From Bostrychus sinensis (lineage: Eukaryota > Chordata > Actinopteri > Gobiiformes > Eleotridae): a DNA stretch of 64,000 nucleotides. Where the stretch lies: the NCBI GenBank assembly GCA_020698575.1, contig CM036242.1:9435624-9499623 (forward strand), in the 5' to 3' direction. Shown here piece after piece: positions 23,263 through 35,684 of the stretch. The notes under the pieces were generated by a model that saw nothing but the letters and a program-made list of their open reading frames with translations, ran no database searches and was not told the DNA's origin. How positions within the stretch are numbered: the first letter of the stretch is position 1; the number at the start of each line of letters is the position of its first letter. The translations under genes were made by a program, and so were the position numbers.

Positions 23263-24009
23263 TGAAACTGTAAATAAATGCAGCGCCCAAAAGCACTGAC
23301 TCTGTTCTGTTGGGTCTGATAATGCCTGTGTATAAGCGTTGCGGTGCTGCGTGGGCTCTGATGATGATGGATAGGTGGAACAGGCACGTCTAACGCCTGC
23401 TGCGAGACTTCCACACATTCTGCTGAGTGGATCCTGACAGATCTCTGTACTTCAGGCTCAAAGGTGACACTAACAAGTCCATCAAAAGCTGTTGTCATGC
23501 AAAGTGATTCTCTGTTAGCAGCTTTAGATGTTTTAACATAGAAACATGAGTACTGCCACATGCTAGGCTCATTTAAATATGTGCGTAGTTGCAGGGGCTA
23601 TAAAGTCTTTGTTTTAAAATTAGCCTTTCTAGTCAGCACTGGTGTAAAAATACAGGTAATTGTTGTCATGTTGAATAAGGATGGTTTCTGCTGATGTTAT
23701 TAGCTAGGTTCAAGCTCCAAGAATCAAAGATGGCCACCATTATGGAACTAGTAGTAAAAAAGCAAAAAAAAAACTACAAAACAAAACAAAAAAACAACAA
23801 CAATTTGTTAAAACAAAATACATAAAAGCATACATTTTAAATGCAGCAGCCAGTGGAAAAGACAGCATTCTTTACCAACTTGACTGAGGTAAATTTAATT
23901 ACTGCCTACAGTCACTACTTTTACATTGGTTAGACTGTTTAAAGAGCTAACATTAACTTAACTCAGCTATTTCACTCTATAACCATTAATTATTATATAA
24001 ACAATGGTA

Positions 24010-24394
24010 AAGGCTCCTTATTATGCTACACAGACAGGTAAAACAAATGCTCCTGTATGTTTCTAAAGCCCATACACCGTCAGTGGACTTGTTCTAACAA
24101 TTTAACACTTAAATTGCTGTCACTACAAAGCAGTCAGCTTTTTAATCTATCTGTTAAAATCATGTTGCCAAAAGCTGTGCTAATTAGCCATTTTTTTGCT
24201 CTGTCCATTCCGCATCATTGCCAGCAGGGGGCAACAGACACCAAGCATTCTCTGAAAATTGAAAATAACAGGTTCCTAAAAGAAAACATTTTCCATACAT
24301 ATACATTATTTTAAGTTATAAAACGTGAAATACTGATGCAAAGGTGTCCAAAACTATTTCATAAAGCCTGGAAAAAGCTTAATATGGGACCTTT
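24010..24394. mobile_element. TTAA-type MITE, short subfamily, copy B
   Basis: The left end is AAGGCTCCTTATTATGCTAC and the right end is AAGCTTAATATGGGACCTTT. The flanks read GTAA and TTAC, a decayed TTAA pair. The interior carries TTCTAAAGCCCATACACC, GCCAGCAGGGGGCAACAGAC and AACATTTTCCATACATATAC, shared with the copies at 31.7 and 44.3 kb. The part after the left end is deleted relative to those copies, making this the shortest member. Confidence 0.82.
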
Positions 24395-24395
24395 A

Positions 24396-24685
24396 CCATG
24401 CATCTCTAACTCACCAACTGTGTCTTCCAATGCCTATGTCAGATTAGCGTAATGTACATTTTTCTAGTGCCATAAAACTTAAGTTCAGCATTGCAAAATT
24501 TCAAGGCACATATTTGAACAAAACACTGCAAACTGAGCAGCCATCACAGGTACACAGTCTCTGGTTATTATAAACCTAAATCAAACTATTAAGTTTATTA
24601 TATCTATCTGCAGCTATACCATGTAGATCCTAGGGATTACATATCAATCGATCAATCAAACTTTGTTCACAGAGTCACAATTGGT

Positions 24686-24755
<70 letters not shown>

Positions 24756-25484
24756 ATTTAAACAATTATATTAATTTTCTGTATTTTAATGCTTGATATG
24801 CGTGATAGTCATTTGAATCCACAGACATACATTTACAACATGAGAACTCATTGTTAAAGAAAATACATGCTGTGTGAGCTATTTTTATAGGTGGAGTGCA
24901 GTTGTGAAATATGATGTGTAATTAAATTTAATGAAGAGTCCAAAGGCAACAGTGCTTTAGTTCATCTCTCAGTGTTTTTCAACTTTTCACAGCCTGTCTG
25001 TAGCTGTCAGCCCCAGGCTATTTGTTCTTCAAACAAGTGCAAATGAGCCAACTCGAAGCATTCATGTGGAAAAGAAGAAAGAAGAGTTACGTTAAACGCC
25101 CTTGCTGCTTAGGTTATGAGGTAAGGACACTTAAATTGTGATTTGGAGATCTGTTAGATACAGTCAAAATGTGAGCTATTTAAGAAAGCAACACATTGGG
25201 CTGCCATATGTGCCCTAAAAATGTGACCTACTTCTAAACAAAGACAGATAATGGCTTGTTTAATTCTGCTTCTAAGTGGCTATAATTTATTCCAGCTTTG
25301 TTTGACAGTGAATGTTCTTGCAAGCTCCAAGAAAAAAAATCTAATTATTGCCTTTGTCCAACCATAAACACCTTGCAAATGCATTTAATTGTTTGTAAAT
25401 GGCAGTAATTGAAGGCTATTTGTTGTATACAACTTGGTCAAACTAAGTACAGAATAATTACTCTATGCTTGTTTTGGTGCCAAA
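24396..25484. other. Unassigned stretch
   Basis: Apart from the AT microsatellite, nothing is recognised. A splice-flanked segment at about 24992-25121 (plus) has an acceptor-like TTTTCACAG and a GAG/GTAAGG donor, but a stop lies 21 bp before the donor in the only long frame. Confidence 0.3.
24688..24752. repeat. (AT)n microsatellite
   Basis: About 32 uninterrupted AT dinucleotides. It is likely length-polymorphic and a likely site of assembly error. Confidence 0.97.
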
Positions 25485-26130
25485 CAGTGGCACATTGTAA
25501 CACAGGTAAACAGGAAGACCCCAGTTAAACCATGAATTTTTGATTACTTGTTTGTTGGTTGTTTTGGTCTCTCACATGAAAGGTAAAAAAGTGTGTTGAA
25601 TGTAGTTTATGTAGTGTCTTTTTTACTAAAAGGGGGAATGCTTGCTAGTTCTGAATATGTGGTCTGCCTTTGAAAATATACAAGCAGTGCACTGCAGTCT
25701 GTTGACTGGACAACAAATCATCCTGAGAGGAAAACATAAAAAGGAAGTGCTTTTCAAACAGATGTATTATTCTTCTGAAAAAATAATCTTAAAAGGAAAA
25801 CATCAAATGTACTAAAATCGAATTAGTATTTACTTCAAAAGAAAGACACGTTTATGGTTTTAAACAGAGCTGGTGTTGTACAGGACTCACTGCTGCAGGT
25901 ATACAGCGTATTCCGGCTAACCTAGGAGAGGCATTCAATAGCACTCAGTAACAAACAGACAGAACACCATTAGTCCACCATTTAGAGACACAAAATTTTC
26001 AGACCGGCAAAGACACACATTATAAGCCTTTCCGCTGCTGGCTAGTTTGTGTTTGATGTTGTAAAACTTTAAAAGTGAAAGCTTGACTGTGGTAACTTTT
26101 GATATGTTTTTGATGTGAGGCACATTTACC
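25485..26130 (+). repeat. Dispersed repeat V, fragments 3 and 4
   Basis: 25486-25512 matches the ACAGTGGCACA...AGGTAAACA block at 12.54 kb. 25895-26060 matches the CTAGGAGAGGCATTCAA block at 7.59 kb and the CAAAGACA block at 12.62 kb. Seen together, the scattered pieces look like parts of one longer element, here in its most complete but still degraded form. Class unknown. Confidence 0.45.
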
Positions 26131-26299
26131 AAGTGAGGAATGCATTTTTTTTTTTTGACTTTGTTGCATTTATTTCATAAGGTCTAATTGTTACCAATGA
26201 TATGCATCAGTAAAACTATGATTCCTGATTAATTTAACCGTGTTTATTGACGTTTATTTCTACAAACTTTTAGAGCTTCTGGTAAATCCCCAGCCTACT

Positions 26300-26450
26300 A
26301 ATATGATCACAGTGCCGTGGATTTAGCAGTCTGTCTATCTGGTGTATGTGTAGACAAAAGTGGTCAGACCAGTTCCCTGGAAAAGGTCTATAAGGCCTAT
26401 AAGCCTCGCGAGTATGCTCTTCATGTAAATGTAGGGACTTCTTTCACAAA
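26300..26450 (+). repeat. Dispersed repeat U, copy 1
   Basis: GTGGATTTAGCAGTCTGTCT through GTGTAGACA and AGTATGCTCTTCATGTAAAT matches GTGGATTCAGTAGTCTGGCT ... ACTCTGCATGTAAACGTA at 29529-29630. Class unknown. Confidence 0.5.
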
Positions 26451-26520
26451 GCGTTGCATTTATTGTCAACTTTGCCTTTCAAACACAGGCAAACTTGGCA
26501 TTAAAAGGTGACCCCAAAAA

Positions 26521-28734
26521 AATGTAGCTTCCTTAAATTGATGTTTAAAACCAGCCTCTACTTTAAACACCCCTCAGAAAGGTTGTGCATTAACAGTTTT
26601 ACTAACATGAGGTACCAGCAGCATTCAGATGGTTTAAAAGAAGTGTGATTGATGTCAGGTCTGACAGAAAACACTCAGAGTTCAGCCTTATCACCTATTC
26701 CTTATCAGTTCCCAGCTCGGTGCATTACTCCATTTGAAGTCTTGCATGGGAGACCTAGCCGTCAGCCCGTGCCCTGCAGGGAGGTGGATATGCTCGAGAT
26801 CCTCAGTAACTGGGGAAAAGATCCAGAGAGGAGGAGAAGGAAATGAGAGGCTTCCCAGTTTGCAGTTAGTCACAGCTAATTTACATTCTCTTCCTGCCCC
26901 GGCGAGCTGCTGCATTTACAAGTGCACAGAGAAGGTTGTGTTTGAGCCTTGTGTTGTCGCGCTGTTTGCCGGGGGATACGGAGATGCTTGGGGCCTGCTT
27001 CCCACTGCACAGAATACACACACTCTTCCCCCCTCCATCTCCCCTCTGTCCAACCCTGCCTGCCTGAAGCGCTTCTCCCAGACACAGTAGAGGCTGCGAT
27101 GGTTGAGTGATTCCCCCGACTGCCGGCGCGCTGCTGAGCTGGTTTGGTCACGCACACCACAGTTCGTCACAAGTGGCTAGAGAGTCGCTGTCTGACATAC
27201 ACACGGCACAAAGGTGGTGCTGGTGCTGGTGGATAAGGACATGATGGCTGAGTTACATCAGCCCTGAGCATTTTCAGCAAACTAAACATACACTGTATTG
27301 TGCAATTTAAAAGTTTTGGACAGATTTTTAGAGATAGCTCAACAGCAATTTTGCAAAGAAGCTGGTTTCCTTCACACAGTAGTTTTAAACTTGTAAAAAA
27401 ACAGTAAATGTTTAAAATAAGTAACTATTGCTTTGTTTGTTACCAAATAGGAACTGTGTACTTATAATAGTTGTACTTAATATACGTAAAAAAAAAGGTG
27501 TACTTACAGTTTCTAGATACAAGTATATTAAAAATACTTGTTATTCTGCCAAAGTCCACATTACCACATACACACGTACAACACAGTTACATGATATTAG
27601 AGTTTGTTAAAGCATGTGTTACATTGTAGATACACTATTTAACAATACACTTGATACAAAGTGTAGCGTCATTGATTGTTTTGTATTGTGATTATTGCTG
27701 CCTCTTGGCCAGGTCGTTGTTAGAAATTAAAATTTAGCTTTAGCTTTAGCATCGAGTATGGCTGTACCCTGTATATGAATGTATCTGTATTCTTTATTTT
27801 AATTTAAACTGCCCAATCTCGCTTAAACTTGGAGTTTGATGAAAATAATTGTCAAATTAGGTAGCTTTATGTGGAAAGTTCAAGAGATTTGACCACTTTC
27901 ATAATTACTTTGACCTTGCTTTTGCAGACACTTGCATATTACTGAATGTGTCTCATAATCAATGTTTAGATAAAATGATTGAAAATTATAACTACATACA
28001 GTAATGGCTTTTCTAGTTGTAACTAAAGGCATTGGCATATTGATGCTAGGTCTTTGCAATTCAAATTCTTCAACATTTCCCCTAAGCCTTTTGTGAGCAA
28101 ACTGAGAATTTTAAATAAGTACATTTTGAACAGCCATCCTATTTCATACGCCCACACTAATGTATTAATGCTACAAAGGCTGAATGTAACTGCTGTATAC
28201 AGGCTAGCTAACAGATCTGGTATCACATTACATTAACTAAATCCTTCAATTTGCCGCAGTTAGAAATAGCAACATGGTTAATAAAACTGTTAACCTCATG
28301 ACAAAAACAATTTAAATATTCAGTCTTGATTTCTAAATTTTCTAGCGCTTAGCACGGGCACTAATTACAGCCAAATGACTCTCCACATGGATGCGATATC
28401 AGGGGTCCATCTGTTGACACACGCTTGTACTCTCTGTCCTCATTCACTCTGCAACATTCAGGATAAATAGTGTGGGTTAATACAAAGTCAACAGCCCATG
28501 AGTGCATGTGGCATCCAGCCCATCTGTAAACAAATGGCTTTAGAGTGTCAGTTAGCCTGTGTGAACGGGTTATTTTACCACCACCATTTTTTTGGATGTG
28601 ATGTAGTCTGTAACAGCAAGTACAAAGTAAGGGTAAAGCTACAAAAGCATCATGTGACTAATATACCAATGAATATGAAGTTTTTGTTCCAGGGTAGTTG
28701 TGCACTGTGACTTTTCTGCATTCAAAAATAGGAA
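26521..28734. other. Unassigned stretch with a GC-richer island
   Basis: 26640-27180 is GC-richer than its surroundings and has overlapping frames of 60-118 codons on both strands, which is expected where stop codons are rare. No start or splice context singles one out. The rest is AT-rich and featureless. Confidence 0.3.
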
Positions 28735-28890
28735 ATATGTATTTTGAACCTTAAAATAATGTTTTGAATATTATTTTAGTGGTAGATCAACTCCTTATGA
28801 GACAAACTGGCCCTTCCCAGACTCCTGAGTGCTTCTCGCTCTTGTCCTCTTTCACTATGTAACCTAGGGGAGCAGGTAATGTTCACTTCT
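28735..28890 (+). repeat. Dispersed repeat T, copy 2
   Basis: TTTTGAACCTTAAAATAATG, then ATTATTTTAGTGGTAGATCA and CTTGTCCTCTTTCACTATGT, matching 34128-34270 over about 130 bp. It has no clear terminal repeats. Confidence 0.7.
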
Positions 28891-29524
28891 GAAAACTTAC
28901 AACTTACAAAAAAGATGGCATCTAGCATTTTGGTTCATGCCAGCTTTAATTAAATGACATGACTGAAATTTGGAAAATTAATTAACTGTGAATTATTTAT
29001 CCAACATTATGTATTATCAACATTATTATTTATATTTGAAACATTAATTGAAAGAGTCTGTTCAACTATGAAAACTAGCAAACTAATAATAGGTTATGTT
29101 AGTGAGAGTAATTTATTAATTTATTGGCTAAAAGGCTTTAAAATGTCCATGAATAGATGACAATTACACCTGCTGATATTAAATGTATTTAATACAGAAC
29201 AAAATGATTATATTTTTAGACTGCAGCAATCATGTGCGTGACAACAGCTTCTGCATTTGAAAGGGCTGCCTTTCTTACCGTAACACTGGGCCTGCTCGGC
29301 ACCGTAAGACAGTGGTTCTTTGTGTTTTGTTTTGTTGCCAGATCAGCTTTTCTGACTCAGTTCAGCACCATTTTAACGATGCATCGGAAAAATTATTATA
29401 TTTCCTACCTCAAGTAAATAATACTTTCTGTGAGGTTAAAGTGTTTTTTTGTTGTTGTTAAACTATGATTACTGCTTAGCCATTAGCTCTTAGATACCAA
29501 TACCTCAGACCTCTTGAATGCATC

Positions 29525-29640
29525 ACTGTGGATTCAGTAGTCTGGCTCTCTGGCATGCATGTAGATGCTCTGGTGTCGGACTGAAGACGGACTATGAGCA
29601 TAGTTAGAAAATACTCTGCATGTAAACGTACTGACTGTTG
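29525..29640 (+). repeat. Dispersed repeat U, copy 2
   Basis: See the 26300-26450 copy. The matched blocks are in the same order and orientation. The sequence between 29.65 and 30.49 kb is unassigned. Confidence 0.5.
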
Positions 29641-30494
29641 AAACCAAAAGTCACGTGGTTACCAAAAGTGGTATAAAATTGCTTTGTTTGATGTTTTGTA
29701 CCTGTTTGACAATGCAAACAGACTCCAGCTACAGAAACAAGCAAAACTGAAAAATGTGACTGATGTTAAATAAATATGCATACTTTTGTACTCAGCTGAA
29801 TCAAATTACCGTGACACTACAAACAATAAATTCTGTTAAAGCACCATCCTGACAGTTTCCATCCTCCTTTGGTCTAAATAAATCACACGCCTGTTCCCAG
29901 TGCATACAAATGAACCAGCAGATGGGAGGAAGATGGCCGCCATGTGTTCTGGATCTTCCTCTGTCACACCACGCTTCACTCCTCCTCCAGGAGCGTGCTA
30001 AGAGTTAATAATGAACAGTTTAAAGGAACAGGGGAGTGAGAAGAGGGCTCTATCAGTTACTGTGAGGTGGCTAATGTTCAGCACAGAGCGGCTCTCCCCT
30101 GCAGCTACCAGTGACTGTTTGAGAGAGCACAAAACGTCAAAGCTTATCGTTCAGCTCCCATTCCCAGGCTCGATAAGCTCCAGGCTCATACGCTAGAACT
30201 GTCAGTAGGCCTCAATTCACACATTTCTGTACCTTCACTGCAGAGTTTGAGGTGACTTCAAGTATGGTGAAATGGAGAGAACTGCCTGCATTCAGATGGT
30301 ACAATAATTTTTTTAAAATAGTGAATACCACATTGTATGGTTGTAAAATCAGCTAAAAAGTGAAAGAGAAGGCACCTATGCTTCTTATACTTCGGCCTTT
30401 TAAAATAACAAAGTACATATCACAATGACTGCAAAGCAAATGTATTTATTGGTAAAAAAACAAAACCAAACAGCAAGCTGATGGGAAGCCTATT

Positions 30495-31158
30495 AGCCTG
30501 GCCAGCCAGCTCCATTTGCAAAAGAAGTGGGTCTGTTTTTTCTGACTTAGGGAGTTTTTTCCAGAATCAGAACCAATAGTGTTGTTAGCTGCTCATCTGC
30601 AGCACATCATACAGAAGCAGAATATATCTCCTATTCAAAATAACCAAGATGGAGCCGGCTAATACGGAGCAAATTTTACAACTTCTCTTGCCTCTGTTTG
30701 ATGGCATTGAGCCCTGTCCTTTGTCACTTGTTGATTTTGATAAAGTTTGTGTGGTTGTTCAGTCCCCTGTGTGATTTTTTATTTATCTGGTTGCCATATT
30801 AACAACAGTAAAATCCCGTTACAGACGTCTGACATAGCCATATATATCCATATTTGAACAAATCGACTTTTTCCGCAAGTCTTTCAACAACTGGCATTTT
30901 CTCCTGTCCCCATTCAAAAATAAGTACATAGTTGCTCATAATACAGCATTTTTATAGAAAAAAGTAACGCCTGCATGTCTCTACTGAGCCACCATGTTTG
31001 TTATTAACACAGCTCTTTGCTTGTATCACATGCTTCTTTTCTATGACTGGTTACTCTGCCTCTGTTAGCCCCACCTCCTGGAAACCAAACTCAAACCAAG
31101 TGGTACCAGACAAAACTCTTGAATGGAATTGAAAAAGAATTTGTCTCTCAGTAGCCTA
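30495..31158. repeat. Dispersed repeat R, copy 1 (uninterrupted; carries an empty Harbinger site)
   Basis: It starts TAGCCTGGCCAGCCAG and ends near TTTGTCTCTCAGTAGCCTA, suggesting short inverted ends. It aligns by eye with 49069-50347: GCCATATTAACAACAGTAAA here against GCCATTTTAACAACAGTTAA there, then CAAGTCTTTCAACAACTGGC against CAAGTCTTTGTTCAACTGGC. At the position where the other copy carries a 709-bp MITE, this copy is continuous. Confidence 0.65.
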
Positions 31159-31729
31159 CGTTCCCTGCTGTGCAAATTAGAGGTTCACTGTTTCCATGGG
31201 GACCAGTGTAGGGTTGCCATATCAATTTTTTTTCATTTGTATGTGTGTGTAAAGCAAAGCTGAGGTCTTCAGAGTGTGAGCTTCGAAGGCTATGAGTGTG
31301 AAGGCATCTCTCTGTGAGATGAATAATCAGTGCTGAACACCAAACAGCGCTAGGCCCCTGATGCTAACGACTTGTTACATCTGAGTGCTAGGTTGCATTG
31401 GACATTACTCCGGGAATGTCACACGTTTCACATCGCGGTGACCAACATTGCTCAACATAGCAATGTTTTACCTGATACAGCAAATGTTTGACACGTTTTT
31501 TTCAATGAAGGTCAATTATTACTTTATAGTAGTGCACTGAGATCGGTGCAGGTTTCCTAGCTAATCTTTTATATAGGGTGATTACACAAGCTGTGATGTC
31601 AGAGAAAAATCTTTCAACCAACAGCCGAGCTCAACACTACTATGTTTACATGTAGAGCTGGTCTGACTATGCACCTTTTGAAAACACATGAATGCAAAAT
31701 AAACTACACTGAACTACCAGTTTCTTTAA

Positions 31730-32252
31730 AGGTACTCTATTATGCTAGCTTTTTTGAGCTTTAAACCATGGTATAATTTTGTTTCCTCCTTAAAAACATA
31801 CCTGTAGTAGTATTTAGTTTCATTCACATGTTTGAGTAGTCCTGAATGTTGAAGTCATTCCCTTCTCAAGAGCTGAAAATGCTTAACATGTGAAACCAAG
31901 AAGTGCTCATGCACGTTTCTAAAGCCCATCATCACTGGACTTGTTCTAATAATTTCAGCGCTTAAATTGCTGTCACTATGAGGCAGTCAGCTCATTTATC
32001 CATCTGTTAGCATGGCTATTATTAACATGACGCTAAATACCAATTTTATGTTCTGTCCATTCCCCACCGTTGCCAGCAGGGAGCGACAGAAAACTAATCC
32101 AAGCGTTCTCTGCAACATCAAAGTAACGGCTCCCCAAAAGAAGACATTTTCCTTTCATATACATTTGCTTTTATGTTATAATACATGAAATACTAAGGCA
32201 TTGGTGTTCAAATTTATTTCAAAAAGCCTGAAAAAAGCATAATAAGGTCCCT
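31730..32252. mobile_element. TTAA-flanked MITE, short subfamily, copy C
   Basis: This is the best-preserved member: the left end AGGTACTCTATTATGCTAGC and right end AGCATAATAAGGTCCCT are inverted repeats, with TTAA at 31726-31729 and 32253-32256. The interior includes GTTTGAGTAGTCCTGAATG, TTTCTAAAGCCCATC, GTCACTATGAGGCAGTCAGC and GCCAGCAGGGAGCGACAGA. Kolobok- or piggyBac-like by target site. Non-coding. Confidence 0.9.
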
Positions 32253-32504
32253 TTAAAGATGTTTTATGTTATCCTCAGAAACCAAAACAACCAACCAACA
32301 ATTAGCTGTGGCACAGAGGTTGGTGATGAGACTTCCAGATAGGACCACAACAAGTTGAAGATACAAGAGCTTTCCTTAAATTCCTCTTATTTCTGATGTG
32401 ATTTCATTATTTTTGAGGCATTTATATGATAAATATAGGGCTCATTGTGACTCCAATATACAATTACATTTTTTTCCTTTCTTTCAGGGAACATTTTGGA
32501 TACC

Positions 32505-32672
32505 TTTTTACACCAGATGCCCTTCTTGACACAACACTCTACATTTTATCCAGGCTGTGAAATGCCCACAGTGTGAGTGGAGTTTTTGCTCACCATTTAA
32601 CAAACGGAGAGCCCACGTGCTGTCTGGAGTGGGACTTGAACCAGCGCCTCTATTTTCAAACCAGAAATCCAT
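32505..32672 (-). repeat. tRNA-derived SINE with CATCTGGTGTAAAA tail, antisense
   Basis: On the minus strand a B box, GGTTCAAGTCCCACTCC, is followed downstream by GGATAAAATGTAGAGTGTTG, then AAGAAGGGCATCTGGTGTAA. The tail is the module seen in plus orientation at 17.6 and 41.1 kb. The A box is not clear. Confidence 0.72.
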
Positions 32673-34127
32673 CTACACTCAGAAAATAAGTTTTTACAGC
32701 TTTAAAAACAACTGACAAATGTTGGATTGAAAACAGCATGGGCTTTTATAGAGACAGTGATGAAAAATGGTAATGTTTACTACATTTCGTCAAACTATTA
32801 GCCTAGTCTGTAAATGTGTACTGAACTGAATGAATAGTTGTAGAAAGTAACCCATTTGAGAAGACTTTTCATCTGCTCAGATGTTTCTAATGCTGTGTCT
32901 TTCAAGTCTTACAGAAAGTCAGAACCAACTGTCTCACTTTCACTTAGTGCTGTGAAGCAAAAAGCTGGTGTTCAGCTGCAGACAACATGAGCGCACGGAT
33001 CAAAGTACAGCCTAATTATGCACACTGTCACTGCGTGCTCCAGGTTTAAATACACTGTTTTCACATACTGCCGCACAGCTGTGTCCCAACATTAATGCTT
33101 TATCTCCACACCAAAGTCCACCCCCGCTTCACTTTACCAATAACACATTAATGTTTCACTGGGTCTAAACACCATTCCACAGGATGCTCCGTGTTTTACT
33201 AGAAAGACGGTTAATACAGAGCAGAGGATGATGTTTTACTTACAGCTCAGAAGTCTGGCTGCTCTCAAAAGGAATTCACTGCTTCTCATATCAGTACACC
33301 AGCACATGAATTATTTATCCACACTATGAAAAATGTACACTTGGCTCCACAAAGACAGACAGAGGCATTCGGATGTGCAGGATTCAGAGAAGCACATTAA
33401 CAGTGCAAAGAATTGGTTCAGAGCTGTATAAAAGTTATTAAGTTAATATCCTAATCATAAAGATATAAGGCATAAAGATGAAGGCTCCACTTCCTTAGTA
33501 ACCTATCAGACAAACTTCTTTCACTCAACCAACATCCGACAAAGGCACTTCTGAATGTCTCTACCACTAACTACATTTACATAAAGAGCTTAGTCAGACC
33601 AAGGCCATAGCTCGATAACGCCATCTAACTTGATTTGTTTGTCCAAGTTTATAGGCCCCAAAGAGAGTTGAACTGTTGAGCGCTACACTCACGCTAATGC
33701 ACACTAACACTAAATTCATGTAGTCTTTATTAGCATTCGCATATTAGCATTTAGCCTTTGTTAAAATTAGAAAAGAAGTTATTGTTAACTCTTGGCTGTT
33801 AGTTGCATTAAATCTATTATACTGGGCTTTGTAATAATCAGTTAATTTATCAATATCAGTGGTTATACTACTTCACATTTACGAGATAAATGCATGTGAA
33901 CAAGTGAGGGGAAAAAAAGAATTCCTAACTCGACACTGTGCCTTTTGAAAACACATGAATGCACAATATAGACACCATTGGACCAAATGTCATGCTAGAG
34001 TCAGGAGCAAAACAACCAAGAAAGACACTAGCCAGATGTAAAGTAACCCCAAAGCAGTCAAAAATAGGGTTTACTGCTCTACAAATCAATAAGTATATCT
34101 CCAAAAACTGGTCATAAGGCAACACTT
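32673..34127. other. Unassigned stretch
   Basis: CTTTTGAAAACACATGAATG at 33941 also occurs at 31675, so a small dispersed repeat is present. No gene or classifiable element is seen. Confidence 0.3.
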
Positions 34128-34270
34128 TGTAGTATTTGGACCTTAAAATAATGTTCCAAAAATTATTTTAGCAGTAGATCAGGTCCGAATGGGATGAACT
34201 GTCCCACCCTTGACCCTTGAGAGCTTCTCATCTTTGTCCTCTATCACTATGTAACTCAGAAGGGCGGGTA
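34128..34270 (+). repeat. Dispersed repeat T, copy 3
   Basis: TTTGGACCTTAAAATAATGT, then AATTATTTTAGCAGTAGATC and TTGTCCTCTATCACTATGTA. It matches copy 2 in order and orientation. Confidence 0.7.
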
Positions 34271-34858
34271 AAGATGCTAGTAAAATGCGAGCAAAATGCT
34301 TATACTGTACTAACCAAAACAGCGTTGTTCTTTTTGCCAAGTTCTGAAAAGTAAAACTACAAACTATGACAGACATATTTTCTGTATGGTTGTCACAGAC
34401 GGCGAGAGAGAGGAAAAATTACACTGTGCTGCTTTAATGTTTTTGTCATTTGATTACATGTTACTTTGCTCCACTGTCGCCTCTTTGTCCATCCTCAGCT
34501 TGAGTAAACTATGTACATGCAGCAACAATCTGACAATGAAATGCATTATCAAGGTCTGACATTTAGATTAAAAAAATAAAAAATCAAATAGCCCCCATGG
34601 AGTTTACATGCAATTTAAACTCTAGTTCTAAATCGGAAAGAGGCAATAGTGTGAATTTCTCTACTTTAATGTAAGCAAACCGGGAAAGCAGACCTATTTA
34701 TGTCCAATATCAAATCTTCATAGTGTTGTGGCATTTAACTCCAGAGTACATACAGAACCCAATAGTACGCAATTTTCTGTTGAGCTCTAAGGAAACATTA
34801 TAATTATAATAATTACTGCAGCTGCATTGTGAGCAGAGTAAATTCAGTTGGCATTTAC

Positions 34859-34924
34859 CTTGAGTAAAGGCGTAATAATAACGTTTCATCAAGGCGTGGA
34901 AAGCGAAGCAACCTGGTTATTACA
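34859..34924 (-). other. Candidate 66-nt internal exon, minus strand
   Basis: On the minus strand TTTGTTTGCTTTTGCAG precedes the segment and CAAG/GTAAAT follows it, a good acceptor and a good donor. Only one of three frames is open (about 21 codons, VITRLLRFPRLDETLLLR...). The segment starts one base into a codon and ends after two bases, so its length keeps phase. The peptide is not recognised. Short exon-like segments of this kind arise by chance several times per 64 kb. Confidence 0.2.
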
Positions 34925-35684
34925 CTGCAAAAGCAAACAAACCACTCCAGTTCATATCTTAGCATAGAGTTGATGAAGCTAAAAATACTTACCCTACCAA
35001 TTATAAACAACAATACATCCAGGATATAGTACACCTGCATATTTAAATTATGAACAACAAAAACAGAAAACAGTTACAAGAAAGCACAGTGACCCCAAAT
35101 TTACACCAAAAATGTCACAAGGGCGTGGCAGCAGCAGGTCGTAGTTACACGCGTCTGTTTAAAAGCGTCAATTTAGACTGAGGGCATCAGAGCTGCTGCT
35201 GTTACACTGCACAAGTGGATCTCCCGTTTTGTTTTACAGACCACTCACTGTCTAAACACAAACCTGTCCCATACCTTCTACTTCTTCATGTTGTCCTTGT
35301 AAAAAAGCTGCTTGGTGTTGCAAATTACTAGGGCTGACAAACTCTGGTTGTTTGGTCGACTATTTGTTCGGTGCAGTCTTGGTCGACCCAGTTTTTCATT
35401 GGTTGATTTTTTTTTACATTTTTAATTAATAAACCTGCTTAAATTTATTTCTTGATAATTACAAGATAACACTTGTTCAAAAATTTTTTGTTAGTTTTTG
35501 GCCATTTGGCAGTGAACTTTCCCTTAAATTGTTTTATAGAAAGAAATGACTGTATGTGATGGAACGCCATGAGTTTGTATAACACTTTAAGGCAACACGT
35601 GGATGTGCACAGTACGCGCAGTGGCTCTCACTCAGTTGGCAGATTATTGTGCTTCGCCTACCGTATTTGGCATCATTTGGCAAA

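Noticed and set aside
24992..25121. Exon-like segment with acceptor TTTTCACAG and donor GAG/GTAAGG
   Set aside because: All frames contain a stop; the longest one stops 21 bp before the donor.
26649..26846. Plus-strand frame containing TPFEVLHGRPSRQP, which faintly recalls the C-terminal part of retroelement integrases
   Set aside because: The resemblance is about ten residues long. There is no catalytic core, no reverse transcriptase, no long terminal repeat or primer-binding site nearby, and other frames in this GC-richer patch are equally open.
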